A stretch of DNA of 64,000 bases from Sequoia sempervirens (lineage: Eukaryota; Streptophyta; Pinopsida; Cupressales; Cupressaceae). The stretch's first letter is position 1; every line of letters starts with the position of its first letter. The notes beneath the pieces were generated by a model. The model worked only from the letters and a program-made list of their open reading frames with translations. It was not told the DNA's origin and ran no database searches. This document shows, in pieces, positions 35,206-45,872 of this stretch. The position numbers were made by a program, and so were the translations under genes. Location of the stretch: positions 155,725,413 to 155,789,412 of the forward strand of contig VDFB02047230.1 of NCBI GenBank assembly GCA_007258455.2, read 5' to 3'.

Positions 35206-36048
35206 TTAATTGATGGTTGGTAAAGGGGGTTTCCCTAAACTGAGTTTGAGTGGTGTGGATGTTAATGGTAAAGGTGGAAATGGCAGGAAAATAGGTGGTG
35301 TGTTTCCTTGAGGAAATGAAGATGATGAGGAATAAAAGACACCTCCTAGTCCAAATAGCCCACCTTCTCCTTGTGAAGTCATTGGGGGAGAGGTTTGTAT
35401 GTTAAGAGGATATGTCAGTGTTGCGTGAAAAGAGGATGGTTCATTGGGGTCATAAAAGATGAGTGGAGCATATGGGTGTATCAAATTCAATGGGATGGAT
35501 TGACCCAATATGGTATTTGCATCCAAGTCTTGGTTGTTCACAAGGGAATGTGTTTGTAGTGCATGAAGCAATGAAATTCCCTTGTTGACAATTAGTTGAG
35601 TTGGAGCAATGGATGATTTGATTTGTGGGATGGTTTGAGTGATTCTTTGGAATGGAGGTGTGGATGATATCAGGGGCATAATCCCAAGAGGCTTCTCCAC
35701 AATAGTGCTTACATCAAAATCAGAAGGGATTTTAGCCCCTTCTTTGGCCAATTCTAGCATGTATTGTGAGGGATTAAGTTTCATCATGACATTGACAATT
35801 TTGCAAGTCTCGATATTTTGGACTATTTCAATAATTTCATCTTGATTCATCCCTAAAACATTGTTGGTGATTTCCTCCACTTGGCTACCTTCCTCTTGAT
35901 GATCTTGTGGAAGTGGAGGAAGATTGAGTGTGATATTGCTAGATCCAATGAGATTCATTTTGGGTACAGTTTGAATCAAGTCACTCGAAGTGGATGTTTC
36001 TTTGTTCGTTTCCATGTTCTTCTTGTGTTGAGATCTAGTTAGGACCAT
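35206..36048 (-). pseudogene. N-terminal gag region
   Basis: An open frame of about 280 residues from MVLTRSQHKKNMETNKETST at 36048; a longer start at 36123 is available, but the MVLTRSQ methionine looks better because such gag proteins often begin so. It is proline/serine-rich with a PPLPxT tail and no catalytic motif. A second frame (34886-35125) continues with polyproline (PPPPPPRP) into the Q/A-rich region. It is intact over its own length but no longer joined in frame to the capsid. Confidence 0.55.
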
Positions 36049-36123
36049 AAAATGAGGATCAATTTTTAGGAATGTGGGAGGTGAACCTCTAACTCCTTGG
36101 ATTGATCTAAACTTTAGGTACAA

Positions 36124-38731
36124 AAAAGAAAGTCTAAGATTTTAAGGATCAAAATGATGATGATGAGATAATGAAGGATGGGTGATTTGTGAATGATTGA
36201 ACTCTTAGGGAACCTTGAAGGGGATACTAAACTTTAGGAATTTTGTATTGATGTTTGATTTGATTTTGGATTTTTATTTTGATTTGGTTTGATTTGATTT
36301 TGATTGGATTTGGTTTGGTTAATGAACTCATAAACTCTAAGAGGTTGGATATTGTCCTAGAGTAAACTTGTCCACAAGATGACACTTTAACTAAGTGTGT
36401 AAAGAAGGATTCATCTACACACACCTAGTCAAACAAGATGATTTGGATTTTGATTTCAAAGGATTTGCCCAAAGTTTAGCATAAAGGATTTTTTCAAGAT
36501 TTCCAAGAGTTGTTTGTGAGATGGATTTTGATTTTGATGTTTCGAGGAATGGATGAAGGTGTTTTGATTTTGATCCTAAGAGATTTAGAAATATTTTTTT
36601 TTACTAGACCTAGGTGTTGAAGAACATGCTAAAACTTATTATGTGAGATATTCAAACCTTTGAAAAAGTGTTGGATTTTTACAATAGTAAAATGAATACA
36701 AATTGGGATTTTTCTTTAATTCACATTTGTAAAAGTTGAAGGTCAATCTTTCTTTGAATTCGGAAAGCATAGACAAACATTTCTTGCGATATTTTTGACT
36801 AAGACCTTTGGACTTTGGTTTTCAAGTTTTCTTCTTTCGGGAAATCATTTGGAAGAGCACATGTGTTGGGTCCAATTGTTCTTTATCTTTGCTTAATGAG
36901 TCCTTTTTATCACAAACACTTTCTTGATTATATTTTCAAACTAATTGTCTAATGTCCTAGTTTCTTCTCATCCCACAAAGTCCATTATGTTGAAATGAAG
37001 GAAATTAAGGTGATAGTTCCCTAATGTTGACTTTAGTGACAACAAATTGAGATATAAATTCAAATGTTTAGAAGCCTCTAAGGATAGAATCCCTAGGACA
37101 AGAAATAGCACTTGGATTTTGTCAGAGGTATTTGCTTCCGCTAAAGGGTTTGAAATTTGAATATCATGGTTAAATGTTTGTTTTCCAAGGTTGTAGATCC
37201 AAACAAAGTGTTTTGATTCCAAAATGATGCACAACCCTATGGCTAGAAAGAGACAATATTTGTTGAATCCTCACTTGGATAAATCCAGCTACTCTTATTG
37301 AAAGCGAATGACTAGAAGCTTGACCAGACTGGCTCCCCTCCACTACACACACTTCTGAATTCAGCCAAGCTTCAGTTCTCATGAATCTCCCATGACGAAC
37401 TTCTCATCTCTACAAAGAACCGCAAAAATGTGGGGTGGCTTTAGAGGTCCAACCTCTTGCACAAACAAATAGAAAAGGGTTTTGGATTCTACACAGTTTG
37501 GCCTTTATTATGGGCATCAATTCAACAAATATTCCACATACAACAAGTGACCATTGCTTCCCATGTTGTCGGTATAACTCTCATGATACTTGAACTTCCC
37601 TCAAACATCCATCTTATATATTGGTTGGAAGAGGCTTGGCTTTAGCATGTTACCAGTTTGGGTTGTTCCGTTGGGGTGAGTACTTTTTCCCACCAAGGCA
37701 GGCCCTTTAAAGGTAAACAAAAGGGAATAAGCACATCCATAGTTCGATCAATCTTTTTTTACATGAACAAAGAGAGAACACACACAATGTACTCACTCAC
37801 ACTAGCAAGATTTTGTTCAATTTTAAGAATCCAAATTGAAGTGTGGAGGCAATATTTTATACAACTTAATATCACCAAAATACTTTTGATTCTCAAGATC
37901 ACTGTGAAGTGCGAGAGAAGTGCATACACCTTTTAAATGATATTACTTTGTAAAAGAGATTACAAGGCACAAAAAGTACATGTTCATTTTAACCTTCAAA
38001 GAAAGAATGGATTCTTTTTAAGCACCAAGATTGAAATGTGAAGTTTGTTTGTTCAATTTTAAAGCCCTAAAACCAACTCTAGTAAGTTCCCAAAGTTCTT
38101 TTTAATCCATTTGCTTGTTCTTTTTAAGCCCAAATGAAAATTATTTTGAGTCCTAAAAAGCTTGGAGATGACAAAGTCCTTAGAAGTGGGATTATAATTT
38201 CTTCCCAAAGTGTTTAAAAACACTTGATACAATAGAATGAAGATTCCATAAGAATTCTTGATTTTGTTTCCTCCTTCCCCTTGGATCACTCTGACCTACA
38301 AAACTAGTTAAAAACTACAAAAAAAAGGCCAAAAACCAGTTAGAAGTAAAAGGTAATCAAAACTAAAAAGCACATGTCAAATTAAAACTTGAAATCTGAC
38401 TTTTACCCCGCCCTAGTAGCACAATCTACAAAGGCAACACATTTTGAAGGAGGTCAGTAGTGCTCTGGTGAAACTAGTGGCACTCTGTGGAGAAACAGAG
38501 ACCATAATTGCATCGTTTCACCAAGTGATGTAGTTTGGAGTTTGGTTGACCCAGGTTGAGTGGAAATGACTCAAGCATTGAATTTTGGAGTTTGAAAGTG
38601 TTGCTAAATAGGGTTGCTGGAATAATAGTGACACTATTTGACCCTGACAGCGGTGTAGTTTTCTATAGACAGACAAAAACTCAAAAAAAAAAGAATTTTG
38701 GTCAAAAAATGTGTTAATTCTTCAAGATTTT
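36124..38731 (-). other. Long 5' leader of gypsy element
   Basis: 2.6 kb between PBS and gag. No conserved frame is found on either strand; the short open frames (e.g. 36968-37382 minus and 37457-37936 plus) carry no motif. It may hold packaging or translation-control RNA structures; none was identified. Confidence 0.5.
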
Positions 38732-38748
38732 CCCTCCTTCTAGTGCCA
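38732..38748 (-). other. Primer-binding site
   Basis: On the minus strand TGGCACTAGAAGGAGGG lies three bases inside the LTR end. It is one base different from the PBS at 27055-27071. Confidence 0.65.
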
Positions 38749-38769
38749 AAATGTGAATGGTATATCTAG

Positions 38770-38949
38770 ACCTGCACAAACATGAGCAAACAACAAAATT
38801 TTAGTCAATTATACAAATCTAAACTAGCATTCCCCATAAGATTCATTTGAAGCATGATGATACCTGCACAAACATAAACAAACAACACAATATTAGTCCA
38901 TTATGCAAATAAAAACCATCATTCCCCATAAGATTCATTTGAAACATAA
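38770..38949 (-). repeat. 92-bp tandem duplication in LTR
   Basis: 38770-38861 and 38862-38949 share ACCTGCACAAACAT, CATTCCCCATAAGATTCATT and the intervening order, with about one mismatch in eight. It lies just inside U5. Confidence 0.8.
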
Positions 38950-39235
38950 AGAACAAGAAATAACATGAAGAACACAAATAAAACAATCTAAATCCTATTC
39001 AAATGCTCAAACTCTCAATCCCATAGGGAATTGGTGTTATTTTGATGTGGAAAATAGCCCTTTCCCAATTCCTTGTAAGCTTTGAAGATGATCAATGCTG
39101 ATCCTTGATGTAATTTGCAATAATCTAGCTATGGTGATGAAATGCTATGATAATTTTGATGAAAATGGATGAACTTTGCTTCAAATCTATAGATAGTCAC
39201 TTTGCCTCAAGTTGTGGAGCCCAAATTGGTAAAGG

Positions 39236-39252
39236 AGCCTTCTATTTATAGA
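39236..39252 (-). promoter_or_regulatory. LTR TATA box
   Basis: Minus strand CTATAAATAGAAGG, matching the plant TATAAATA consensus. The transcript would start about 30 bases further toward lower coordinates. Confidence 0.5.
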
Positions 39253-39671
39253 AGAGATTGATGGAAGAATAAGCAAAAGGGATGAATGTGGGACAAAACA
39301 TCAACCAATAGCACATTTCCACTTGTCAACATGTGAGTGGATAGAGGTGGAGCACATTTTGATGAATGTGCACATAAATGTTATTAGGTGGATAATTGAA
39401 ATTGGAGAAGTGACATGTTGGAGGGAGAAGAAAGGAGAGTTAATGCCACTTGGCTCAAGAAAAAAGACATGTAAGAGGCCTTTAATGCCTTGTTGGATGG
39501 ATAAGTCCTTTTGGAAGGAAATTTTCAAATTTGAATAATATTCCAACTTGATGCCCTTTTGAATGAAAATAGAAGAATTTATAAATCAATTAAACCGATT
39601 TACTTGCACAAGTTGCAAAATCTAGATGATTTTAGGTATTAGTGTTAGGATTAATCATGATTTGATTAATT

Positions 39672-39872
39672 CTTTTTTTTTTTTTTTTAGATTGTAGGAA
39701 TCGGGTAGAACGACCCCATATAAACTGCAGTGCGCCTGGTAAACTTTTTAACGTGACTGGCGGCGTTGATGCAACACGCCCTCCGGTACCACGGGGGTGG
39801 GGGAGACTAGACCTCATGACCAACCTCCTGCAATAGGAAAGATTTAGCCAACCGAGCTAGGGCCCCAACTCC
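39672..39872 (-). mobile_element. tRNA-derived SINE with target-site duplication
   Basis: Read on the minus strand, the insert begins near GGAGTTGGGGCCCTAGC and contains an A box TAGCTCGGTTGGCTAAA (39843-39859). A degenerate B box GAGGTCTAGTCTCC follows at about 39802-39816, and the insert ends in a run of about 16 A (Ts at 39673-39688 on the plus strand). It is flanked by a 16-bp near-perfect direct repeat CATGATTTGATTAATT/CATGATTTGATTGATT (39656-39671 and 39873-39888). Pol III promoter boxes, A tail and TSD together define a SINE. It is high in GC relative to its surroundings. The family is not named here. Confidence 0.85.
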
Positions 39873-39890
39873 CATGATTTGATTGATTTA

Positions 39891-39937
39891 GATGATAATT
39901 AGTTTTTTCTTTTTTTTGGCAGAGATGATAATTAGTT
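39891..39937 (-). mobile_element. Extremely truncated retroposon scar with TSD
   Basis: The 14-bp GATGATAATTAGTT at 39891-39904 recurs at 39924-39937. Between them are 19 bases that read TCTGCC plus an A-rich tail on the minus strand. This is what a LINE-mediated insertion truncated almost to its tail would leave. Confidence 0.65.
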
Positions 39938-39959
39938 GATTTGACACTTTGACTTAGAT

Positions 39960-40275
39960 TTTAGAATTTAAATAAATCAAAATGAGAGGAATAATGAATA
40001 TTAGAGTTAATTAAATAAAGTTTGATTTATTTAATTAAAGAGGGATGATGTTAGACTTAAATCAAATAAAGGCGAGTTTATTTAATTTAAAGGAGATGAA
40101 ATATGATTTAATTAAATAAAGTGATTTATTTAATCAAAAGAGGAACATTAAGATTAATTAAACAAAATGATTTATTTAATTAATAAAATATAATGATTTA
40201 ATCAGATAAAATTAATTTATTTGATTAATAGATGAAATGTGATGAATTTAATCAAATAAAGGTTATTTAATTAAA
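39960..40275 (-). repeat. AT-rich degenerate tandem units in U3
   Basis: TTTATTTAATTAAA-like phrases recur roughly every 30-50 bases, alternating with GA-rich spacers (AAAGAGG, AAAGGAG). They have been copied with many changes. Such arrays are common in gypsy LTRs. Confidence 0.6.
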
Positions 40276-40353
40276 TGGTTAGTAAAGGAGATGATTCAGG
40301 ATGAACTGGTGTTAGTAAATCAGGATCAGGTGCACGAGATCAATCAATACATT

Positions 40354-41479
40354 TTGCTTGTCTATAGATAAAATTCTAATTTTTTTCAAATTTAGATTTG
40401 TAACTAGGATATCTAGTGCTTTCATTTGGTTTCATAGTGTTTTATTGAATATTTTTTCCTTAATCAAGTTTTGAAGTCAAACCAATTACAATTTAGACAT
40501 AGGAAGACTGTATACAACATAAAAAACTTTATATGTATCGAAATTCATTTTTTTCTTTTTTTGTTGGATCAAGGACTTCAATATCTAGTGCATTGATATT
40601 TTTCAAAATGAAAATCATAATCTTCTATTTTTCCACATGTGCAAAATAAAGAGCTTGATTCTTGATGAAAAACCTACATTCATAAGAAATAAAAATTAGA
40701 TATTAATAATAAAATTAAATTTATTTAAAATTATACTTGTTGGGAAACTTATAATAAGGACTACATACTTTCAAAAAATAAATTTTAAATAATTCATTTG
40801 ATCCCCTAAAAGGAAAATCAAAAGTGTGTTTTTATCAACACTTTGATAGGTGTAAAGGAGACTGCATTATAGGTATGGTTTAAAACTAGCGGGGTTCTAT
40901 CCAAGGGGGTTTGATTTAAGGTGGTTTGATCAAAGCCTCTTCAATTGGAATCCTTTAAATGGAATTTTTCAAGGATTAAATCATTATATTTTCTAAAACT
41001 ATGATTTCAACAAAAATCAGCATCTCTCAAAAATTGTAAACTAGAATTGTGGGATCGCCCTATATCTAGAATTTGGGCTTCTGGATCATTGGTCGGAGGA
41101 ATTTGTGTCCACTACTATGTGAACTAGTTTTATAGTGTTGTACAGAGGTGTCTGGGAGAAATGTATTTTCTCCACATTTCTCTGTAGTTGCTTTTCATGA
41201 CTTGTGGTTTTGAAGGAAAGATGATGCTGTTATTCTCTTGTTTGGGTCAAGAGGACTAGTGATTAGGCATATCAGAAGAAAGTACATCTTGAGTTACACA
41301 GTATTGCAGTATTTGGTAGTGTTTTCTAGATAAACAATATGATTATAATCTTCAAGTGAAATTTTTTGTGAAGAAATCTATTGATTTTTAGGATGATCTT
41401 GGATTGTGTTCAAGTGAATTTTGTTTTCCAGGAGTTTCAAATTGATTTAAGGAAGAGTCAACTTAATGTTTATGGTGTT
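40354..41479. other. No gene recognised
   Basis: AT-rich sequence between a gypsy LTR and a copia LTR. No domain is seen. Confidence 0.45.
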
Positions 41480-42280
41480 TAGAACGGGTATTGGCCAACC
41501 TTGTGTTAACACTACATGTGAAATCTATGAAAATGTGTTGAGGTGTGTTAGGATTCATTTGGGTCCTAATTAAGGATTTATATGGGTCGCCTTCATTCCT
41601 ATCCACCACGGGAATGTTTAGGTACTGACCTAATTCGAATTTGTAAGTTGTAACTAATAGTTGTCGACCTTGGAGAAGGTTTTCAAGGTTGAGGTTGATA
41701 TAAATTTAAAGAGTGGTGATGTTGTGAGATGAAAGAAAGAGAGAAGCAAGATAGATGTGATATCGATGCAAGTGATGTGTGTGATGCGAATTTGATCAGA
41801 GCAGTGGAAACTTCAAAGTGTTGGACTTCTGACTACAATGAGCTGAAGATGTCCACAATCTTTCAAACAAGGTTGTGAAAGTGTTGGAGCATTTGTGGTG
41901 GATTCCCTATTGTATTGAGAAGTTTTTGTCTATGTAACATTTCTCTTCTAGCTTCTTGTGTTCTTTCTATGGTAGTGAGCCCTGGTTGTGAGCCTTTTGG
42001 ACAGTGTGTCCTATTCTAGTAGTGGGCCCTTGTATTGGTTTTGCAATTACTTATATTGTGAGCTAATCCTCACTGTGGTTTTTACCTCATTAGATTTTCC
42101 ATGTAAATCCAGTCTTCTCTTGTGTATGATGTCATTTTAGTTTCTATTATTTATATTTCATGATTAATCACTTTAATAGAATAAGAGTTCAATGAATGAA
42201 TGTGGATCTGATTACTATTAAGGGTTTTGATGTTTTAATTTGCTGCAACTAATTCACCCCCCTCTTAGTTTTCTTGTTCA
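41480..42280 (+). mobile_element. Copia-type LTR fragment
   Basis: The right part has the typical order of copia R/U5: TGTGGTTTTTACCTCATTAG, TTTTCCATGTAAAT, and finally CTAATTCACCCCCCTCTTAG near 42249-42270. No PBS of the usual kind follows and no coding region is attached, so it is a solo LTR or a truncated one. The left limit is not resolved. Confidence 0.5.
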
Positions 42281-42660
42281 TTCAAGGGTGCACAAGTTTG
42301 TTACAAGTACTATATTTGGCTGCTCGAAGATCAACAAACAAAAAAAGAAAAGAGCTAAAGAAGATGATGAGAAAATGTAGGTTAAGAATGTTGATGAATA
42401 GAAAGATATGGAGGAATGAGAAATCTCTCTTGATGCCCTCCTGGACTATTGGAACTTGATCTGTTAGTTGACTTCTATGTTTTTTTCTTGTCTTGTTCTA
42501 ATTTTTGTTATTATGTTGTCTCATTGGGCCTACATGCCTTTTGTTGTTTTATTGAGCTTGTGTGCCTACATACTATTTCTTTAATCTACTTTTAATTTTT
42601 TTTACTCTCATGATTAGGTCCCCTTCCCTATTTTTAATAATAAAAAAATACATACAAAAA
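42281..42660 (+). mobile_element. Possible LINE 3' end remnant
   Basis: A short lysine-rich frame (42274-42459) is followed by a T-rich 3' UTR and TTTTTAATAATAAAAAAATA at about 42631-42651, an A-rich tail of the type found on plant LINEs. Domain evidence is lacking. Confidence 0.25.
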
Positions 42661-44059
42661 GTCCTTGTATAAAGTGTTCCATCTCAAGAAACCAATAAAT
42701 AGAAGAAAAAATACATGAAATAATCAAATGGTAATTAGAAAACCAGGAGCTAAAAATATTTTAAAAGTGATGCCTGAATCCCAAGATGAGTCCATCAGCT
42801 AAAAATAGCATATTTCTTCCACCTACTATAATTTCATCATAATCCAATCACCAACCATGACACTCCATTATATCTATTTAAATATGTATTATTATGTGTC
42901 ATAACACACATCATAATTTTCTCAACAAATGTAACTCCCTCTTATAGCTCTTTTCTGTGTTATAGATATTTTGCATTTTTAATATGGAAGGCCCAAATTT
43001 TAGAGGCCATAAACTTTGATCAAAGAGGTCAATTATGCCCTTTTCAAAAAATTATAGAACTTGAAAAGATCTATATATTTTTCATTAAGGAAGCAATGTT
43101 GAGCAACCTAAAATGGCCAAAAATGACCTTTATAGTCCAAAAATCACTTTTTATATAGTCTTAACATTAGGAGCAAAGTTGAGACACATTCCCTAACAAT
43201 GATCAACATAGAAAATGAGACTTTGGAGGATCATGTTGGTTTCGTACATGAAGAGTGGAATGTTGTTGACTCCTTGAATGTCCTTTCTTTTGGTAAGCTA
43301 TAATTTGGTTACCTTTGTTGTTTGTGTGCTATTGTTTTATCATTTATTTTTTACAAGCCTATAGCATTATGTCTCTACATTTTTTTATTTTTATTTTCTC
43401 TCTTCATGTAAGTGGGTTTCTACTATATATTTATTGTTTAATATAAAATATTTTGGACCCCTTTCAAAAACTCAATTTTACTAATAGAAAATAATATTCA
43501 TATAGAAAATAAAATAACTCTTGAAATAAAAGTTAAAATGATTTTTTTATTAGAATTCTTGAAACATGTACATGGTTTCCATAATTTATTTCATTCTATT
43601 GAAAAAAATAGTATTTTATTATTATCGAAAAACTAAATTGCTCTCTGATAAAAGATTAATAATGTTAACTAAAATAGTTTTAAAAGTTGAAATAAATAAT
43701 GTCTATATATGTCTTTTCTTATCTATTTTCATGTTTATCTATATCTTAGTTTAGATCATATTAAAAGTGATTTAGTATAAATATAGTAGAATAAATACTT
43801 AATTAGATAATGGATATAATTATACAAAATTTAACCTAGATTATTTCATAATATTTAAATGATAAGAGTAATACATGATAATACATATGTTCTAAACTAG
43901 TATATGTATCTTAAATATATCTAAGATTTGTTAAGAGATTAAAAAATCTATGTATTCTATATAAATTTTTTATATAAACCTCTCAAAATTATGATCTCTC
44001 AATATATTTTAAATAAATATATTTATTACATTTATAATAATTTTAAAAAATAAAGGTGG
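42661..44059. other. AT-rich, no gene recognised
   Basis: Very AT-rich with short chance frames, e.g. 43566-43754. No motif is found. Confidence 0.5.
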
Positions 44060-44479
44060 GACGAGAGATGGCGTTAAGGGTCTAGTTCAAGCCCTGAGCT
44101 GCCCGAGGCCTATGAGGCCTAGCCTACATGCTGAGATCTATCGTTACATGTGTTTTTTTCATTCAAATCACTTTTTTTGTGTTGCATTCTCATGTGGGAT
44201 GGCGTTTGATGCTTATAAGGGGGTTTCTTTGACTATCTTTTCTCATATTTCCTTGTTTTTGTTGTACACATTTTGATCCAAGCTGTTTTGTGTTTGCGCA
44301 AGGCTTTATTTAAAAGCCTTCTACTGCGGCTAGGCTTGTTTGGAGGGGTAGTGACCTTTTGAATTCAACTTGCCTTTGTGTTGAATGAGTGGCTTTGGGG
44401 TTTGAAGTAATCAAGCTTTGGTGTGTGGTGGTGTTTGTTTAGGGCTGTCGAGTGTGGCTCTCATGGCATTGCATGATGG

Positions 44480-45872
44480 GATGGAGGAGGTGAAGGGAGA
44501 TGACGCTATGAAGGAGGCTTGGCATGGGGTTCCTAATTTGTCTTCTTCTGGCATGGGTTTATCTAGGATCAGTGGTTTTAAAGTGCAAAAGGTTAATGGC
44601 TGCTTGGAAGGGGCTCAAGTGCATCTGGTGGTGGTGATTCAAAGGGAAGAGGTTGTAGAGGATTTGGAATATTTTAGCAAGCATTTTTTTATCTAAATCT
44701 TTTTGGGATGAGGGTCTCTCTTCCTTTCCTTGACCCTTGGATTCAATGGGTTTGGAACCCAGAGGGGGATTTTGAAATCTTGTTAGCTATGAATAGTTTC
44801 TTCTTGGTGGAATTTTCATGCATTTCAGATTGAAATAAGGCATTTGAGGGTGGCCTGTACTTTTATAATCAGGTTGGACTATTCATTAAACCATGGCATG
44901 CAACTTTAATTTGGCAAATGAGTTTCCGTCCAAGGTCTCAATTTGGGTTCACCTTCCTCGGCTGCCACTTGAATGTTGGAGGAGAGATATACTGCAATCT
45001 ATTGCCATGCCACTAGGAAAATAGATTGGCCCCTCTCAACAGACTTTAGAGAAGAGGATCTTTTCCCATACACATGTTTTTGTGGAGATTGATTTGATTC
45101 AACCTTTTCCTAACTCTATTGATCTGACAGTGTGGTATAGTTCATGGACTTAGCCATTAGATTATGAAACCCTTCTGTTTAGATGTCATTTATGCCATGA
45201 GTATGGTCACCTTCAGAGGAGGTGTCCTCATGCTCCTGATGCGGGTAATTTAGGAACTAGGATGACCCCATAAAATTTAGGATTTGAAAAGGGAAAAGGG
45301 CCTATGTAGGGGGTGATTCTAGATAAAGATGGATTTGTGCCTATTAGGCCTCAAAATAAGAGCATAAGTCAGAAGAGGACTTTTTTGGATTGCAAAGAGG
45401 AGGGGATGTTTAACAGGTTTGATGTGTTGGATGACTTAATTCATGAGGGGATATCTCATGACATGCATGTGGATGCCCCCTCTTTTATTGCTCATAATCT
45501 TGAGCCTATGGCTATTACGACTTTAGTTCTTTCCCCTGTGGAGGCTCTTGGGGAAGTTAAGGATTCTTTTGTTCCTTCCACTGAGGTTGGTCTTGGGGAC
45601 CCTATGTTTTGGTTGGTACTTCTTTAGTCTCTGTTGCTATTGGTGTAAGCCTTATTGGAGGTTCAGGTTCAATATATTCTAGCAAGAGAAAAGCTTTTGG
45701 TTCTTCCCCTATTTTGGGTGTGCAACAAAAGCCTTTGAAAAAGAGTTCCTTTGATACGTCCCAGAAGGTGGGTAGGAAGAAGGATCAAGAGAAAGTTAAG
45801 TTGGCTAGTGAAAAGTTGGTTGAATCTAGGTCACTGAAGACTTTGGATACTCACTTATCTCACCCTTTGTGA
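44480..45872 (+). pseudogene. LINE ORF1 (RNA-binding protein with CCHC)
   Basis: Broken frames read, in order, a DUF4283-like stretch (NEFPSKVSIWVHLPRLPLEC near 44915-44980, then VFVEIDLIQPFPNSIDL) and a zinc knuckle CHLCHEYGHLQRRC at 45184-45228 with correct C-x2-C-x4-H-x4-C spacing. A basic/hydrophilic C-terminus in 45313-45872 follows. The protein of active relatives coats LINE RNA. Stops occur at several points before the knuckle; the C-terminal frames 45313-45627 and 45609-45872 overlap, implying a frameshift. Confidence 0.7.

Larger units (their letters stand above)
31700..40353 (-). mobile_element. Ty3/gypsy element with long leader and Q/A-rich gag
   Basis: Minus strand: 5' LTR (inner edge 38752), PBS (38732-38748), a leader of about 2.7 kb, gag (36048 to about 32831) and protease with a G-patch-like tail (about 32640-31700). 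RT, RNase H and integrase are missing, as is the 3' LTR. The leader is long but contains no recognised gene. The LTR carries a later SINE (39672-39872) and a small retroposon scar. The LTR outer edge at about 40353 is a guess. Confidence 0.75.
38752..40353 (-). mobile_element. 5' LTR of gypsy element (outer edge uncertain)
   Basis: The inner edge is set by the PBS. On the minus strand CTTCTATAAATAGAAGG near 39236-39252 is a strong TATA box. U3 contains an AT-rich array (39960-40275) and two younger retroposon insertions. The outer end near 40353 is estimated. Confidence 0.55.

Noticed and set aside
39689..39872. A genuine tRNA gene
   Set aside because: The A box and a weak B box are present, but no cloverleaf, anticodon arm or CCA end fits; the A tail and TSD show a SINE.
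23155..40353. An unrecognised defence or biosynthetic gene cluster
   Set aside because: All sizeable frames resolve to gag, protease or RNase H of gypsy elements in consistent minus-strand order.
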